The notes under the pieces are model-generated. The model searched no databases and had not been told where the DNA came from. It saw only the letters and a list, made by a program, of their open reading frames with translations. The position numbers and the translations under genes are program-made. From contig CM040094.1 of NCBI GenBank assembly GCA_022496805.1, positions 17,259,501-17,323,500 of the forward strand: a stretch of DNA of 64,000 nt, read 5' to 3'. This document shows, one piece after another, positions 33,226-45,046 of the stretch (positions are counted from its first letter, which is position 1; each line of letters opens with the position of its first letter). The stretch is from Pohlia nutans. Lineage: Eukaryota > Streptophyta > Bryopsida > Bryales > Mniaceae.

Positions 33226-33470
33226 GTATTTGATAGTGATGCCTACATGAAAGTCTACATGCAGAATTAAATCGTGGTCTGACAGCAGTCGCCATTGCCG
33301 GTATGCGAGAAATGGAGCCGAACCACCGGTAGGGAGAATCGAACTCCCACCCCCGCAAAAGCGTACTATGAAAAAGAGGAAGTCAATTATGGGGGACCTC
33401 GCAGTGTATTCCCGATGAATATTACCGCCAGGTTCCCCATCCTGACTTCCCCACATGACCAATTTACTTT
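33226..33470 (-). mobile_element. SINE-like element, uninterrupted copy
   Basis: Useful as the reference for the family. On the minus strand the head gatggggaacctggcggtaa is followed by tcatcgggaat, then tacgcttttgcgggggtggg, then the B box gttcgattctcccta, then ggtggttcggctccatttct. Confidence 0.7.
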
Positions 33471-34079
33471 AATTTTAGTATTCATACCAATGTGTGAATT
33501 CACAATGCTCCCAGCATTTCCAGGGATCAGGCAGCTGTGAATGTCTTGTGCAGCTACTATACCGACGCAGAGTAAGGAACTGCGACCATTTCCTTCAGTT
33601 GTATGTGCCTAGCCTGTAGGAATTACGGACCTACAACCCGGCCACACTATATATAACTCCCTGCCACCCTGACCTGACCCAAGCTCGAAATGAATGTATC
33701 ATCACCCCAGTCACCATTTGATCTCACTAACAACAATCCAACTCGGGCAATAGCGACGGAGGGTTCATGACTCAGCCGGGGATTCGGAAACAGATCGTCC
33801 GACGCACACCCCTTCTCGATCAGGTCCCTCGAACAAATCATTACGTACGTTACATAGACAGCTAAATAATCTGAAACCCCGCCTACAGCTTGGGCCATGA
33901 GGAATCACTGCATGCCGTGCCTGGGCACCAGCGTTTTCTTAGAGGGGTGCTTGAGCTCCCAGCTCTTCCTATCCGCAACATTATTTTTTAGGAAGAACCC
34001 TGCAAGAATTCCGCTAATGTGCTTCACCAGGAAAATGAATTGCACTGGTGTTAAATGGCCTTAGAGCATCTCCAACCAT

Positions 34080-34790
34080 GCACGCTAAAAGTGACTCGCT
34101 AAAACTACTCATCTATATTTGAAGAGCCCTTCAACTTAAAGTTCCCCACCCTCAAACGCTCTTCAAACATCAAAAGTGTACATTAAATAGTCAATGAACC
34201 AATCACAAGTAGAATGTGGGATATAGTCAACTAAACTTAAATCAACTATATTCACTTGATTTACTTTCCAACTTTCCGAATGTGGTTACCATTAGTTTCT
34301 TGTAATACACCTTCTTAAAATGAAAACTTCACACATTATAGTTATATGTGAAGTTGAGCATAATATTTCCACAAGAGCAAAGTCCAAGCAAAACTAGATT
34401 TTCAACTTGAAGTGCCGCAAAAATGAGTTTTTGCTTTTTAAATTTTGATCAATAACAATGCTCTATATTGTCAGGTAGATTTGAACCCTGAAGCTCCTCA
34501 ATGCGAATAAAGCCGCTCCCCCATACCTCACACAAGTTCCCAAAGGAGAATCTTCACGTAACCAAACAGCAAGCACATGCTCACCAACACCAAGCAAGTC
34601 GGCGCTTCATGTCAAAAATGGTCAATGAAAGTTATTTACAAAACAAAAACTCTGGTCAAAAGACAAGTTACCTGGCTTTGATTTTCTGAATAATTCTATT
34701 GTAGGTATCTCTATTGAACGTCAAAGTCTTAAAATGTACACACAATATGAAAAACAAGATCATATCATTAGAAAAAGGTAAGCAGATGGA
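34080..34790. other. Array block repeated inverted at 50.5-51.2 kb; no gene
   Basis: Contains the inverted counterpart of unit A text (ccgaatgtggttaccattag) and a possible SINE remnant at 34455-34620 (-). The related block at 50.5-51.2 kb is in the same orientation as this one. Confidence 0.45.
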
Positions 34791-34794
34791 TTGT

Positions 34795-35030
34795 ACGCCT
34801 ACTGGAAAGTACATATGCAGAGTTAAATAGGGGAGCTGGTGGTCTTACAGCAGTCACCATTGCCGGTATGTGAGAAATGGAGCCGAACCACCGGTGGGGA
34901 GAATCGAACTCTTACCCCCGCAACAGCGCACAATATAAAAAAGGGCGGCCAAGATTGAGGAACCTAGCAGTGCATTCCAGATGAACACCTCCACCAGGTT
35001 CCCCAATCTCTCACCCCCACATAACCTACG
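34795..35030 (-). mobile_element. SINE-like element copy
   Basis: Same family as 33226-33470; B box around 34895-34915 (forward gggagaatcgaactct). Confidence 0.6.
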
Positions 35031-35313
35031 TATTTTAATTTTAGTATTTATATCAATGTGCGAGTTCACAATGCTCCCAGCATTTCCAAGGATCAGGCAG
35101 CTGTGAACGTCTTGTGCAGCTACTATACGGACGCAGAGTAAGGAACTGCGACCATTTCCTTCAGTTGCATGTGCCTAGCCTGTAGGAATTACAGACCTAC
35201 AACCCACACTATTACCGAGTTGGAAATGAATGTAACTATCATCACCCCAGTCACCATTCAATCTCACTAACAACAATCCAACGTAACTCGGGCAATAGCG
35301 AGGGTTCATGACA

Positions 35314-35530
35314 TAACCGGTTGTTGACTTTTCAACGTCGATGTGGCTCCATCCCATTGGCAACCCGTCACCATCACCATCACAAGTTGCAACTCATATC
35401 CTTCTCTCCTTTCAATTTGCATCCTATGCGCTTGGATCATGAAGATCAAGGGTTGTGATTAAAAAGTGAACAACCGGTTATGTACGATAACCGACTCGCC
35501 GCTACGCGGCTCGACCGGTTATCTAGTCCA
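35314..35530. mobile_element. MITE plus adjoining hairpin, absent from other units
   Basis: The left end ataaccggttgttgactttt and an inverted partner near 35460-35485 (aaaaagtgaacaaccggtta) form TIRs. Immediately after, gataaccgactcgccg and cggctcgaccggttatc form a hairpin. Related blocks read gacatagccggggattc at this point (about 47574-47590), so the segment was inserted. Confidence 0.65.
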
Positions 35531-35832
35531 TAGCCGGGGATTCAGCAACAGATCGTCAGACGCACACCCCTTCTCGATCAGGTCCCTCAAACAGATCATT
35601 ACGTACGTTACATAGACAGCTAAATAATCTGAAACCCCGCCTTACTACAGCTTGGGCCATGAGGAATCACTGCATGCATGCCGTGCTTGGGCACCAGCGT
35701 TTTCTTAGTAAGAGGGGTGCTTGAGCTCCCAGCCCTTCATATCTGCAACATTATTTTAGGAAGAACCCTGCAAGAATTCCGCTAATATGCTTCACCAGGA
35801 AAATGAATTGCACTGGAGTTAAATGGCCTTAA

Positions 35833-36336
35833 CCCCTAAACGTCAAAGCGTCCAGAAAGTGGACATTTAACAGATTCAAACCCTTCTCACATTCTCATCA
35901 ATGCTTGGATGAAAGTCATCCAATGTGTTTGGAGATTCTTTATCAAGTTGTTGTCCTATCTAACGGCTGGATTTAGTCATACTTCATGATTACATACTTT
36001 TCTCATTAAAATAGTTACAAGTGTAGAAGTATGTCAAGTCTTTGACTAAGTCAAAATTGAGTTGATTGTAGTTCAAAAGTGCCTTGCAAAAATGAGGTCA
36101 AAAAAATATAAAAATCTTGTTTGTAATCGAGTTTTGAAGAATTTTTTTAATTATAACTTTCAAATCAAATATTGGTGATAGTATTAGTGTATCGAACTGT
36201 ACCGATGAAATCTAAAATTCAAAATCTAGAGCTTTCATTTGTAAATCTATTCCAAAACATTCTTCTAAATAGTACTTTATGATGGTTTTTCTCAAATTGT
36301 TAATTCTAGCCAGGGACACCCTGGTACGTTTAGGGG
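35833..36336. mobile_element. TTAA-flanked element (piggyBac-like), 504 bp
   Basis: Ends cccctaaacgt and acgtttagggg, with TTAA at 35829-35832 and 36337-36340. A subterminal hairpin (gtccagaaagtggac) is present. The copy in unit 2 is 47879-48376. No transposase frame. Confidence 0.85.
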
Positions 36337-38111
36337 TTAACATCTAATGTCCCAAGAGACCGCAATGTGGTTGTTTGTGTGCTCAAGCAAACTGCCACAT
36401 CCACTTTCAACATATTTAATAAATATCTTTTCTTTTGGATACTTCTTCCTCTAATCTTTCCAATGATATAACTCATGCTTCGAAATGATCATCCATGAAC
36501 TAGTTATAAAATTCAAAAGGCATTGCCTTCATTTTCATTCGAATTTAGTGCATAATTATGAGAACTTCTCAACTAATGTTAAAGGCGTTGATCAACTGAG
36601 ATCTAGATTTGTCAAAAAAAAAAGTGTATAGTGTGTAAAACATTTGCCATTACTAGGCCATTAATACTATATTATAATTACGGAAAAGGTCTAAATGTAT
36701 TTAAATGCAATCATTTTCAAAACCTTTGGAGTCTTTGCAACATATCACCATATATGGTCCCTCAAACGGATCGAAAGTGTCATACCACGTAAAAGCATCA
36801 TACTGCGTTCTGAGCCTCATTTTGCAGCTGCATTATTGAACTGGGTGCTGCTTTGAATCAACTGAAGGCATGACATGGCATGGCAGCAAAGTGAGTGAGT
36901 GAGAGATACAGTATCTCAATCAGAGTGATTGTTGCAATTGCCAGTGAGTGTACATATGTGGGTTGTTGGAATCTGCTATATATGCGGTGGCTGTAATGAT
37001 ACGATTGTTACTGTTCTGACTCTCAGTACTGGCGCTCTGTCTGTGATCCAGGAAGAGCAGCAAGTAAGTCATGGACGTGCAGCATGACGACGGAGCAGAG
37101 CCGCAGAGGCAACAGTAAGTTATGTGACAATGGGTTGCATGCCACCCCCACCATTGTAACATTCTAGTCATCACCCTACTATTGTAAGCTGAGGCATCTG
37201 GAAACATGTGTGCATTGAGGAGTGTAAAAGAGCCACGGACTCATCCTCTCCTTGAGTTGGATCCGTTTCGATTTTAAGAGAATCTACGTTTCACGTGCAC
37301 TTTTTATTACGGAGGAGCATTGTTACTGTTGTTATTATTCGTTCAAATTTTAGTTTCACTGAATCCTTTTGGCAAATGATAGAGGATTTCGGAATTTTGG
37401 ATTACGACAATTGGACTCTAGGTCTATGAATACGTTATGAGTATTCAAAGTCTTGAACATAGCACACTAGGCTTCATGTTGAGATGGTGCAAACACGTTC
37501 ATGTTTATTTTGGGCACGAGTTGGATAGATTTTGATTAGAGATGTAGTTTCAAACAATGGGCATTATGGATATTACAACTCTTGTGCGTGATCCCCACAA
37601 GACTATCAATGGAGTTCTCATTTCATTGTGCCAATCCATCTGCTTATCTCTTTCTAATGGTATGATCTTGTTTTTCATATTGTGTGCACTGTACATTTTT
37701 AGATTTTGATGTTCAATAGAAAGAACTACAATTATAGATTTATTTGTAAAATTGAAGCTAGGTAACTTGTTTTTTTATCAAAGTTTTTTTTCTTGTAAAT
37801 AACTTTCACTGACCACTTTTGACATGAACCGGTGACTTGCTTGGTGTTGGTGAGCATGTGTTTCATGAGGGGGTAAATGGAGATTCTCCTTGGGGAACTT
37901 GTGTGAGGTATCGAGGAGCTTCAAGGTTCAAATCTATGTGACAATGTAGAGCATTGTTATTGATTGAAATTTAAAAAGAAAAAACTCATTCTTTGCCTTG
38001 GCTTTGCTTTTGTGGAAATATTTTGCTTAACTTCACATATAACTAATATAATGTGTGAAGTTTTCATTTTCAGAGGGTGTATTACAAGAAACTAATGGTA
38101 TGTAAACCGCA

Positions 38112-38382
38112 CTCGGGGGGTGCACTGTACTAAACATGTACGAGTATACGTGAGTGCACATAAGGGGTATTAATTTGAACACTACCGTATTACGTATACA
38201 TACAAGAAACACATTTAGAGCTAAAAATATTCACATATACTTACACTAAAGATATATTTAAAACATAATACATCTGTACACAAAGGTATTTTAGACATAC
38301 AACCTCTTGTATATAGGGGGGTTTTAGAAGGGGTCATGAATGCACGTGATTCTCAAATATAATGTTGAGTGCACCCCCCGAG
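38112..38382. mobile_element. hAT-like MITE, 271 bp, in unit 2 only
   Basis: Ends ctcggggggtgcact and agtgcaccccccgag are perfect inverted repeats. The 8-bp duplication AAACCGCA lies at 38104-38111 and 38383-38390. Other units are empty here (for example 29360-29385). An 8-bp duplication suggests hAT. A diverged copy lies at 13104-13345. Confidence 0.85.
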
Positions 38383-38769
38383 AAACCGCATTCGGAAAGT
38401 TGGAAAGTAAATAAAATGTACATAGATTTCTTTTGAAGGTAATCATTTAGTACAATTCTATTGACATTTGATATCTTGGTCAAATACAATATATTAAAGT
38501 ACTGACAACTTTGCCAAGGAATACCCTATGTGAGGGTTAGATTCGGACAATACTATGTCGAAAATCTAATTTCCACATCATATTTTGAGAGGTCCACGTC
38601 ACCATAAACCAATCACAAGATGACATGTAGCACATTTGGACAAAAAGCAATTAAGTAATGTTGAAATTCACCACGACATAGGGTATTTGATAGTGATACC
38701 TACAGGAAAGTCTACATGCAGAGTTAAATAGGGGAGCTGGTGGTCTAATAGCAGTGACCATTGCCGATA

Positions 38770-39074
38770 AGGTCGACGCACCTAAAACCGACCAGGTATC
38801 CAAAACCAACCACCCTAGATTCGTGCCTAATTCCTAAATTTTCAAAGGGAAGATGTACCTCATGTGTATATTAGAGCATGTGATCGGTTATAGGTAAATC
38901 TATGACTTTCACTTTGAAAATTCGTATATATTCAAATAATTATCAAAATAAAATAAATAAAATATGAAATCTTCTTAATTTCTTATCACTAAAAGAGAAA
39001 ATACTCAAAATATCAATTCATCCATCCCATGTATAGTGAATGCCTCAACTGATCGGTTATAGGTGCCTCGACCT
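38770..39074. mobile_element. TA-flanked MITE, copy of 29765-30493 without the nested insert
   Basis: Ends aaggtcgacgcacctaaaac and ataggtgcctcgacctt are inverted. It interrupts the SINE-like element whose head is at 39074-39211. Confidence 0.8.
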
Positions 39075-39211
39075 TGTGTGAGAAATGGAGCCGAACCACC
39101 GGTAGGGAGAATCGAACTCCCACCCCCGCAAAAGCGTACTACAAAATAGGGGTCTAGGGTCTAGAGAACCGCACAGAGCATTCCCGATGAATATCTCCGC
39201 TACGTTCTCCA
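39074..39211 (-). mobile_element. SINE-like element, 3' half (split by the LINE)
   Basis: Contains the B box and tail. The 5' half is at 45047-45095. The 20-bp phrase tatctccgcYacgttctcca occurs at both junctions (39192-39211 and 45047-45066). Confidence 0.75.
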
Positions 39212-39400
39212 TGAAGACCCCACCGGGGTTAAACACCGAAGTGTGAAAAGAGAACAAGCGGGCAGAGCCCAAGGAAGGCCGAAGGCCGAGAGACAGCCAC
39301 TGGCCGAGACAGGCCAGCGGCCATACATCACTAACCCTAGCAGCAAAACAAGCAAAAGCCAGTCGGACAAGAGCAGCAAGCGACAAAAACAAGGGAAATG

Positions 39401-40369
39401 TCAGCGTGGGTGCCGTTTGCCGAGGTTTATATAGCCCTTGCCGTCGATCATCCATTGGCGATAGTTGTCACCTTCGAGGTGTTGGGCGACGTCGGTGTAG
39501 AGCTCGAGAGCGGCAAGGCCTTGGAAGTGCGGGTTGCGTCGGGCGCAGCGAACCACCTCCGGAAGATCGGCAGCGGTATATGGCGTGTCATCCATATGAG
39601 CGCGCATTTCGTCCTCCGTTCGCCTCACCAATGTTTCGGAGCGGGGAGAGAGAGGCGGATTAACTTGAGTGCGGTAGCGTTCTTCCTCCACGGTACGTAA
39701 CATGTCATCAATCTCTTGCTGTAGGTGTTGGTCGAGAAGCCTGGTCGAAGCTGGACTGACCTCCCGTCGAACTTGTTGTATCGTTTTTGTCAAGTCTGTC
39801 CTGTTGTAGAGTTCGATAAGGCGGTTGTGCTTGGCGATTGGATTCGTGTATTCCTTGCTGCGCTGCGGTCGTGGCTGCCAATCGGATGGGGGTGAGTTAA
39901 GAAGAGTGGTGTCCGTCGTTGATGGTGACGACCTGGGCTCAAGCCCATCGTTGCTGTTTGGACTCCCCTGTTCACCCCTGCTGTTGTTTTCTTCGTCTGG
40001 CCAGTCGAGTGGCAGTATAGAGTCTTGTGGTTGGATGTCGAAGTTGGCAATGCCATCTGTCGGAGTAGGGCTCGTCCAGTCCTGTGGTCTTTGCTGTCGT
40101 TCCAACCAGTTGGATGGTCCAGCTTGGTCCGGGTGTGGAGCGTTGATTGTCGGTGAGGCGCGTTGTCGACGTTCCTGCAAATAAGAGAGTTTTGTTGGAT
40201 CTTGTGTCGATGTAGTTGGCGAGTTGGTGCGTAAGTCCTCCAGGGCCTGGTTGACCTCCTCAAAGAGTGCATCGATTGCTGTTTCGATTTCTGTAGAACC
40301 TCTAGAAAGAAAAGAGTCTCTATCTGGGCTTCTGTTGCGGATTGGGATCTGTCTGAATGGGTCCGGGAT
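39401..40369 (-). CDS. C-terminal extension of LINE ORF2 (unknown domain)
   Basis: After the TAA at 40372-40370 the same frame stays open for about 323 codons to a TGA just below 39401. The sequence starts IPDPFRQIPIRNRSPDRD, has a helical acidic segment IETAIDALFEEVNQALEDL, then a Pro/Ser/Asp-rich middle. It ends with a compact region: TAADLPEVVRCARRNPHF, ALELYTDVAQHLEGDNY, WMIDGKGYINLGKRHPR. I do not recognise the domain. The truncated LINE insertions at 8.0-8.9 kb and 30.6-30.9 kb have similar segments in the same place, which argues that the region is a true part of this LINE lineage. It may be translated as part of ORF2 (if the TAA is a mutation) or separately. An overlapping 219-codon frame (40449-39790) is less convincing. 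Confidence 0.5.
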   Translation of the reverse strand: MPDPFRQIPIRNRSPDRDSFLSRGSTEIETAIDALFEEVNQALEDLRTNSPTTSTQDPTKLSYLQERRQRASPTINAPHPDQAGPSNWLERQQRPQDWTSPTPTDGIANFDIQPQDSILPLDWPDEENNSRGEQGSPNSNDGLEPRSSPSTTDTTLLNSPPSDWQPRPQRSKEYTNPIAKHNRLIELYNRTDLTKTIQQVRREVSPASTRLLDQHLQQEIDDMLRTVEEERYRTQVNPPLSPRSETLVRRTEDEMRAHMDDTPYTAADLPEVVRCARRNPHFQGLAALELYTDVAQHLEGDNYRQWMIDGKGYINLGKRHPR

Positions 40370-43300
40370 TTAAGAGGCCAATGTCTGTGGAAGATAGAGA
40401 GAGGGTGGGATGATGTTCCACCGAGGTTTGCCGGAGTCCATGGTGCCAAAAATACCTTCGTCTGTCCAGATGTTTTGAAATAGTTGAACTAATTGCGCTA
40501 ATCGTTCTGGGCTACGCTTGTGTCGTCCTATACTGTTCCATACCTCTATGCCAACATGAATGCAAGTTTTCCATGCGTGATATAGGGCCTTACCTAGGCA
40601 AAAATCTTGGCCGTTGAGCTCTTGGTTACACTTCTGGACCCAGATGTTCCAGAGGAGGGTAGAGCGTAAGATTTCCCATGCCGTGTCTTCAGATACATAC
40701 GTTGTTTTGCCGGAGTCCCAAGCTGTTTCGTCTTAAATCGAGTCTGCTCCAGGTGGAAGGCATAGGCCGTAGATGATCTGTGGCCATGACGTATAGTTGC
40801 GGGGCCGTTTGGATGTTTGACGTAAAGCCTGGAAGTGAGTCCATGCTGGTAGAACTATAGGGCAGGCCATGAGTGCGTGCTTCGTGTCTTCTGTGGGATT
40901 GCCGCAAAGTTTACAGTTGCCTTCCCATTTTGCCTTGGCTCTCCAGTCTCCAATAGGTAGTCCGCCTGCTAGAGCGAGCCATTGCATAGAAGAAATTTTC
41001 CTTGGTAGCCAAGGGTGCCAAATTCGCCTAAGTAGTTGTTTCCGCTGTGTGTCTGTGAATCCCTGGCGTCGTAAGTCTCTAATGGCCTTCATAATAGCTG
41101 AGATGCCGCCGAGGCCAATCTTGTAACCGTATTTGGTTTCGTAATTGAAGAAGGAGGCAACTTTGAGAGTGCCCTGTCGCTTCCACTGCCAGTCGCGTGG
41201 CTCCCATAGAAGATTCCGAATGGGAGAAGTGCCGAAAATCCATACTGTTTCAAATTCGCTGGGCTGTTCTTCGGGGTTGTAGTTCTCCACAGTATCTTTG
41301 ATACCGAAAGTAGTGATTATTCTAACCTGTTCCAGACGCAAGTTAGGAATCGGTTGTCGTGCAACGTTGGTTTGAAGAAGTCTCTCTGTTTCGAGTCTGC
41401 AATACCGAATGCCCTTGTTTGAACCTAAAGTGTCGTCGGTGATGTGATAAACAAAATGAATTGGGCCCGTGGTGTCGGGTGTTATCCATTCTCCCTTCCG
41501 TGGTGCTTGATAAAGACCAGGGTGAAGGGTAAGTCCCCTTATGAGGTTGGGCCTTTGGTGAGGAATGAGAAGGGATTTGGTGCGGAGCTTGAACTGATCT
41601 TCCGTCATCCAGTCTTGTCTTTCTTTGTCCCAGATGTCTTGGAGCGTGCTTGTATCGTGGGTCGCCCATGTAGTGTATGCCGAGTCCTTCTCTGTGCCGA
41701 ATTGGTTGCCTTCAGTGTCTTTGAACATCGGGTTCCCAAATAAAGTTTGTCGAGCTATGTCAGTATGGTGAGTGGGGATTCTGTGTTCTAATCCTTGTCG
41801 AGTTTGAGTGAAGGCCTGAAAGATTGATTTCCAGAGGGGTGAGGCTAGAACTCTTGCTCGGGTAGCATTCATAATCCACTGTGGTGAGGGGGGACAACGT
41901 TTTTGATCGGTCATTTTTGTCAACGCTACCTCCCTCCGGATAAAGGTTTTCCAGGGAGCATAACTTGGTTTAAGTCCTCGTACTATAATCTTGGTTAGAA
42001 GAGCAGCAGATTACAGGGCCGGGTCGATAATTTTCACTCCCCCATGGGCTGTGGGTTGGACCACTACGTCCCAACTGATCTTTTCCCTGGTCTTCTGCCC
42101 TGCACTTGCGCCCCAGATGTAATTTCTAACCACCGCTCGAGTCTGCCTGAATGCTGCTGATGTTACGCTGGAGCATGAACACAGGTACCAAATGCAAGCA
42201 AGTGTGACCTGGTTCGATATCATTATTCTGCCTGCTAAGGAAAGGGTGTTGGCTCCCCAGCTAATAATGGATCTGTTAATGGCCAGAAGGATTTTGTTGT
42301 TGATTTCCTCCTTCGGGATTCTGAACCCCATGGGAAAACCTAACAGTCTAGTCGTGTGCCCTGCTGGTAGCCAGGTGATGCCGGGGTCGTCTTGCCATTG
42401 CCATGAGCGTTCTGTCGGTGATGCCCAGATGCTAACTGTCTTGGTCCAATTTAGTTTAGCTCCCGAAGCCAGGCAGAAGAGATTTAGGATGTCCATAGCG
42501 GTGTTGAGATTTTGTCCTTCGCCTACCAGGTATAGTGCCGTGTCGTCCGCAAACATCGAATTGGACGCTGAGGATCCATCCGGAAGTCGGAGTCCTTTAA
42601 GTCCCCGTGTCGGATCATCAAGCATGTGTCCTAATACATCGGCCACCAAAATATATAGATATGGTGCCAAGGGGCACCCTTGACGGACTGAGCGCTGCAA
42701 TTTGAAAGTTTTCCCCTGTTGTCCATTTAGAATCACTGTGGCCGATGCCTCCGTATATAGTGCCATGATAAGTTGTACCCAGTGGTTCGAGAAGCCCAAG
42801 TGGATCATGCAGGATCGTAGGAATTGCCAGCTGACACGGTCGAAAGCCTTCTCGAAATCAAGTAAGAGAAGAGTGAGTTTTTGATGGCTAATGACCGCCC
42901 ATTCAAGGGCTTCACTTGCCAACAAAATGTTGTCGAATATGCATCTCCCCTGTACGAAAGCTGTTTGTGTTGGTTTGATCCATAGTGGGAGGAATTGGAT
43001 CATCCGTGTTGCCATAAGTTTGGCAAGTATTTTATATACTGTACCCAACAAAGAGATCGGTCGGTAGTTGGTTAATCTTGTAAGATCGCCTCCCTTGGGT
43101 AGAAGAGCAATCTTGCTCGTATTGAGGTCTCTGCAGAGGTTGTAGGTTTCGAAGACCTCTGTAGCTAAAGCTAGAAGGTCTGATTCTATATCATCGAGAA
43201 CAGCTTTGAAAAACTCTATTGGAATCCCGTCGAGCCCTGGAGATTTGCTATTATCCGTATCTTTTATAGCTGTTCTAATTTCTAAGAGACTGGGAGGGTT

Positions 43301-44722
43301 GTCAAGGATGTCGTTCTGGGCTTGAGAAACTACTCTAGGGACACTACGGAAACAGTCTGTTCTAGCTGTCTCATGCTCTAACCCTTCCTGCTCCTGGCTG
43401 TAAAGTCTAGTATAGAAGCTGTCTACATAGTTCTGGAGGTCCACCTGGTCAGTTATGACGGGACCGTCTGCAACTAGCTCGCGAATTGTAACTGGCTTCC
43501 AATGTCCGGAGTAATATTCAAAAAACTCTTTGCTACATCTGTCTCCTACTCGGGTCCAGGAAGAGAGGATCTTGTCGAATTTGCGCTCCATTCGTCCCTG
43601 TCTTACCTGTTGAAGTGAAGCTTGGGCATGGTTTAGTCGTTCTCTGGCCTCTTGAGAATTCCACTGGTCTTGTAGGTCGAATTCCGCTAGATTGAGGTCC
43701 TCGAACTGTTCTTGAAATTTGTCCTCCGAGATTACTCTGCGATTCTTCGATTCTAGGTCTGCTGATCGTTTGACAGCTGTCAGAGCTTTGCTGATCCGGA
43801 AGTTCCAGGATTGGTCTTCATGATCCCTAATAGCACCTTTCCATGAAGCTACCAGAGAGCGTCTAACTGATTCATCCTCTAGCAAATGGCGATTGAAGGC
43901 TAAGGTTTTGAGGTGTTTCTGTTTGGAGAAACGAATGCGCAGGAAAACTGGCGCGTGATCTGAGAGGTGGGGGATAGTTGGGAGAATACCAGTGAGCCCG
44001 CCTATATTATTAAGGGAGTTCGAGACGTAGATTTTGTCTATACGAGTGCAGACCATATGTGGTGAGGCGCGTCTATTGTCCCAGGAAAAGCGCTTTGCAT
44101 TGGCTTTGCGGAACGAGTCTGGGAGAAAGCTGTCGTGAATGCCTAAATTCACAACTAGGTTATGCCATGCTTCTATTTCTCGCTTACCTCTGCCTGTGGT
44201 GGTGTTTCCTCCTTGTTTGTCTTCGATTTGCTCGATCATGTTAAAATCTCCCGCTAGGATCCATTGAGCCTCGGGTAACGGGAAGTTTCTTATCAGGTTC
44301 CACATCCTAGCCCGTGAGCCTGTGTCATTGTATCCATAAATGTTGATAATGCCTATGCGGGTGTCTCTGGTCCATTGGAAGAGGATGAACTGGGCTCTTC
44401 CGGGAATGATGATTCCGTGGTCGATAATTCTATCCGAGATACGAGAACTGAGTAACACGGCTGTTCCGCCCTTGTAACTATCTGTGGCCGCTGAATAGAT
44501 GGCTTCGTTCCAAAATTGGGCTCCTTTCAGGAAGTTGAGTTGTTTGGTCTTGTTTTGGCAATCTGCCTGGACGAATCGGTGTTCTTGAAAGAGTATCAAG
44601 TCAGGTTTGGGTTTAATCTTCCCTAGTGTGTCGGCCATTTCTCTTCTTTTTCTAACTCCGTCAATGTCATGGCCAAGGCATTGGACGTTGTATGTTAGAA
44701 TGACTAGTTGGTCACTGGTCAT
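40370..44722 (-). pseudogene. LINE ORF2: endonuclease, reverse transcriptase, zinc-knuckle (two internal stops)
   Basis: ATG at 44722. Residues 1-265 are an AP-type endonuclease: TYNVQCLG, LILFQEHRF, INIYGYND, WILAGDFNMIE and SDHAPVFLRI. The reverse transcriptase follows at about 490-780: NYRPISLLGTVYKILAKLM, TAFVQGRCIFDN, LLLLDFEKAFDRVSWQFL, SVRQGCPLAPYLYILVADVL and MFADDTALYL (FADD near residue 725). A C-terminal zinc-knuckle, CKLCGNPTEDTKHALMAC, lies near 1270, followed by a helical tail. The frame is interrupted by TAA at 42013-42011 and 40735-40733, with homology continuing on both sides; each could derive from CAA. All catalytic motifs remain visible, so inactivation looks recent. It overlaps the ORF1 remnant by 11 nt. 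Confidence 0.9.
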
Positions 44723-45046
44723 TGATGGGAGTAGGGGAGAAAGAATCCTCTCCCAATCTAATCATGGGAGAGTCGGAATCTGATGTGAGCACAATGCGCT
44801 CTGGGGATGAGGTGTGAGAAGCTGGAAGAGAGCTTTCATCAATCTTCTCGGTGTTTTGTGGATCTTGATCCACTGCACAGGGTACTAAATGGTTATCGTT
44901 GGGAAGAGACGAGGGTGGATTTGGTCCCAGAAAATAGGACCGTTCGCTAAGGACCAGTTCCCAGTGGGACAGCGTTCTAGGTTTCCGCAGTGTCCAAGGT
45001 AGTCTGTCGTCAAGAGATTTCGGAGCCCTTTGCCAGTCAAACTGAT
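44712..45046 (-). pseudogene. LINE ORF1 remnant (C-terminal part)
   Basis: An open frame of about 110 codons from the 5' junction of the LINE to TGA at 44714-44712. It overlaps the ORF2 start (44722-44720) in a +1 frame. It contains WTLRKPRTLSHWELVLSERS and a Ser/Asp-rich end. Plant L1 ORF1 proteins are usually much longer with a zinc knuckle, so this is the tail of a 5'-truncated ORF1. The frame extends into the SINE by chance. Confidence 0.6.

Larger units (their letters stand above)
39212..45046 (-). mobile_element. L1-type LINE, about 5.8 kb, inserted in a SINE-like element
   Basis: The insert lies between 20-bp direct duplications differing at one base, so it is fairly young. In transcript order (minus strand) it holds an ORF1 remnant, an ORF2 with endonuclease, RT and zinc-knuckle, an in-frame C-terminal extension and about 190 bp of 3' UTR ending ...gtggggtcttc without poly(A). 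Joining the flanks restores a SINE-like head identical in layout to 33226-33470. The ORF1 part is short, so the element is probably 5'-truncated. Confidence 0.88.

Noticed and set aside
33121..33462. Frames inside SINE-like elements (also at 30765, 34854, 45272, 46922, 51199)
   Set aside because: Recurrent because the repeat recurs; they cross the B box and have no protein homology.
39057..39455. Minus-strand frame across the LINE 3' UTR and SINE-like element
   Set aside because: Crosses an insertion junction; chance frame.
39790..40449. 219-codon minus-strand frame overlapping the LINE extension
   Set aside because: Out of frame with ORF2; the alternative frame (39401-40369) continues ORF2 and has better protein character.
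40370..44722. Stop-codon readthrough or altered genetic code in the LINE
   Set aside because: Host genes use TAA and TAG as normal stops; mutation is the simpler explanation.
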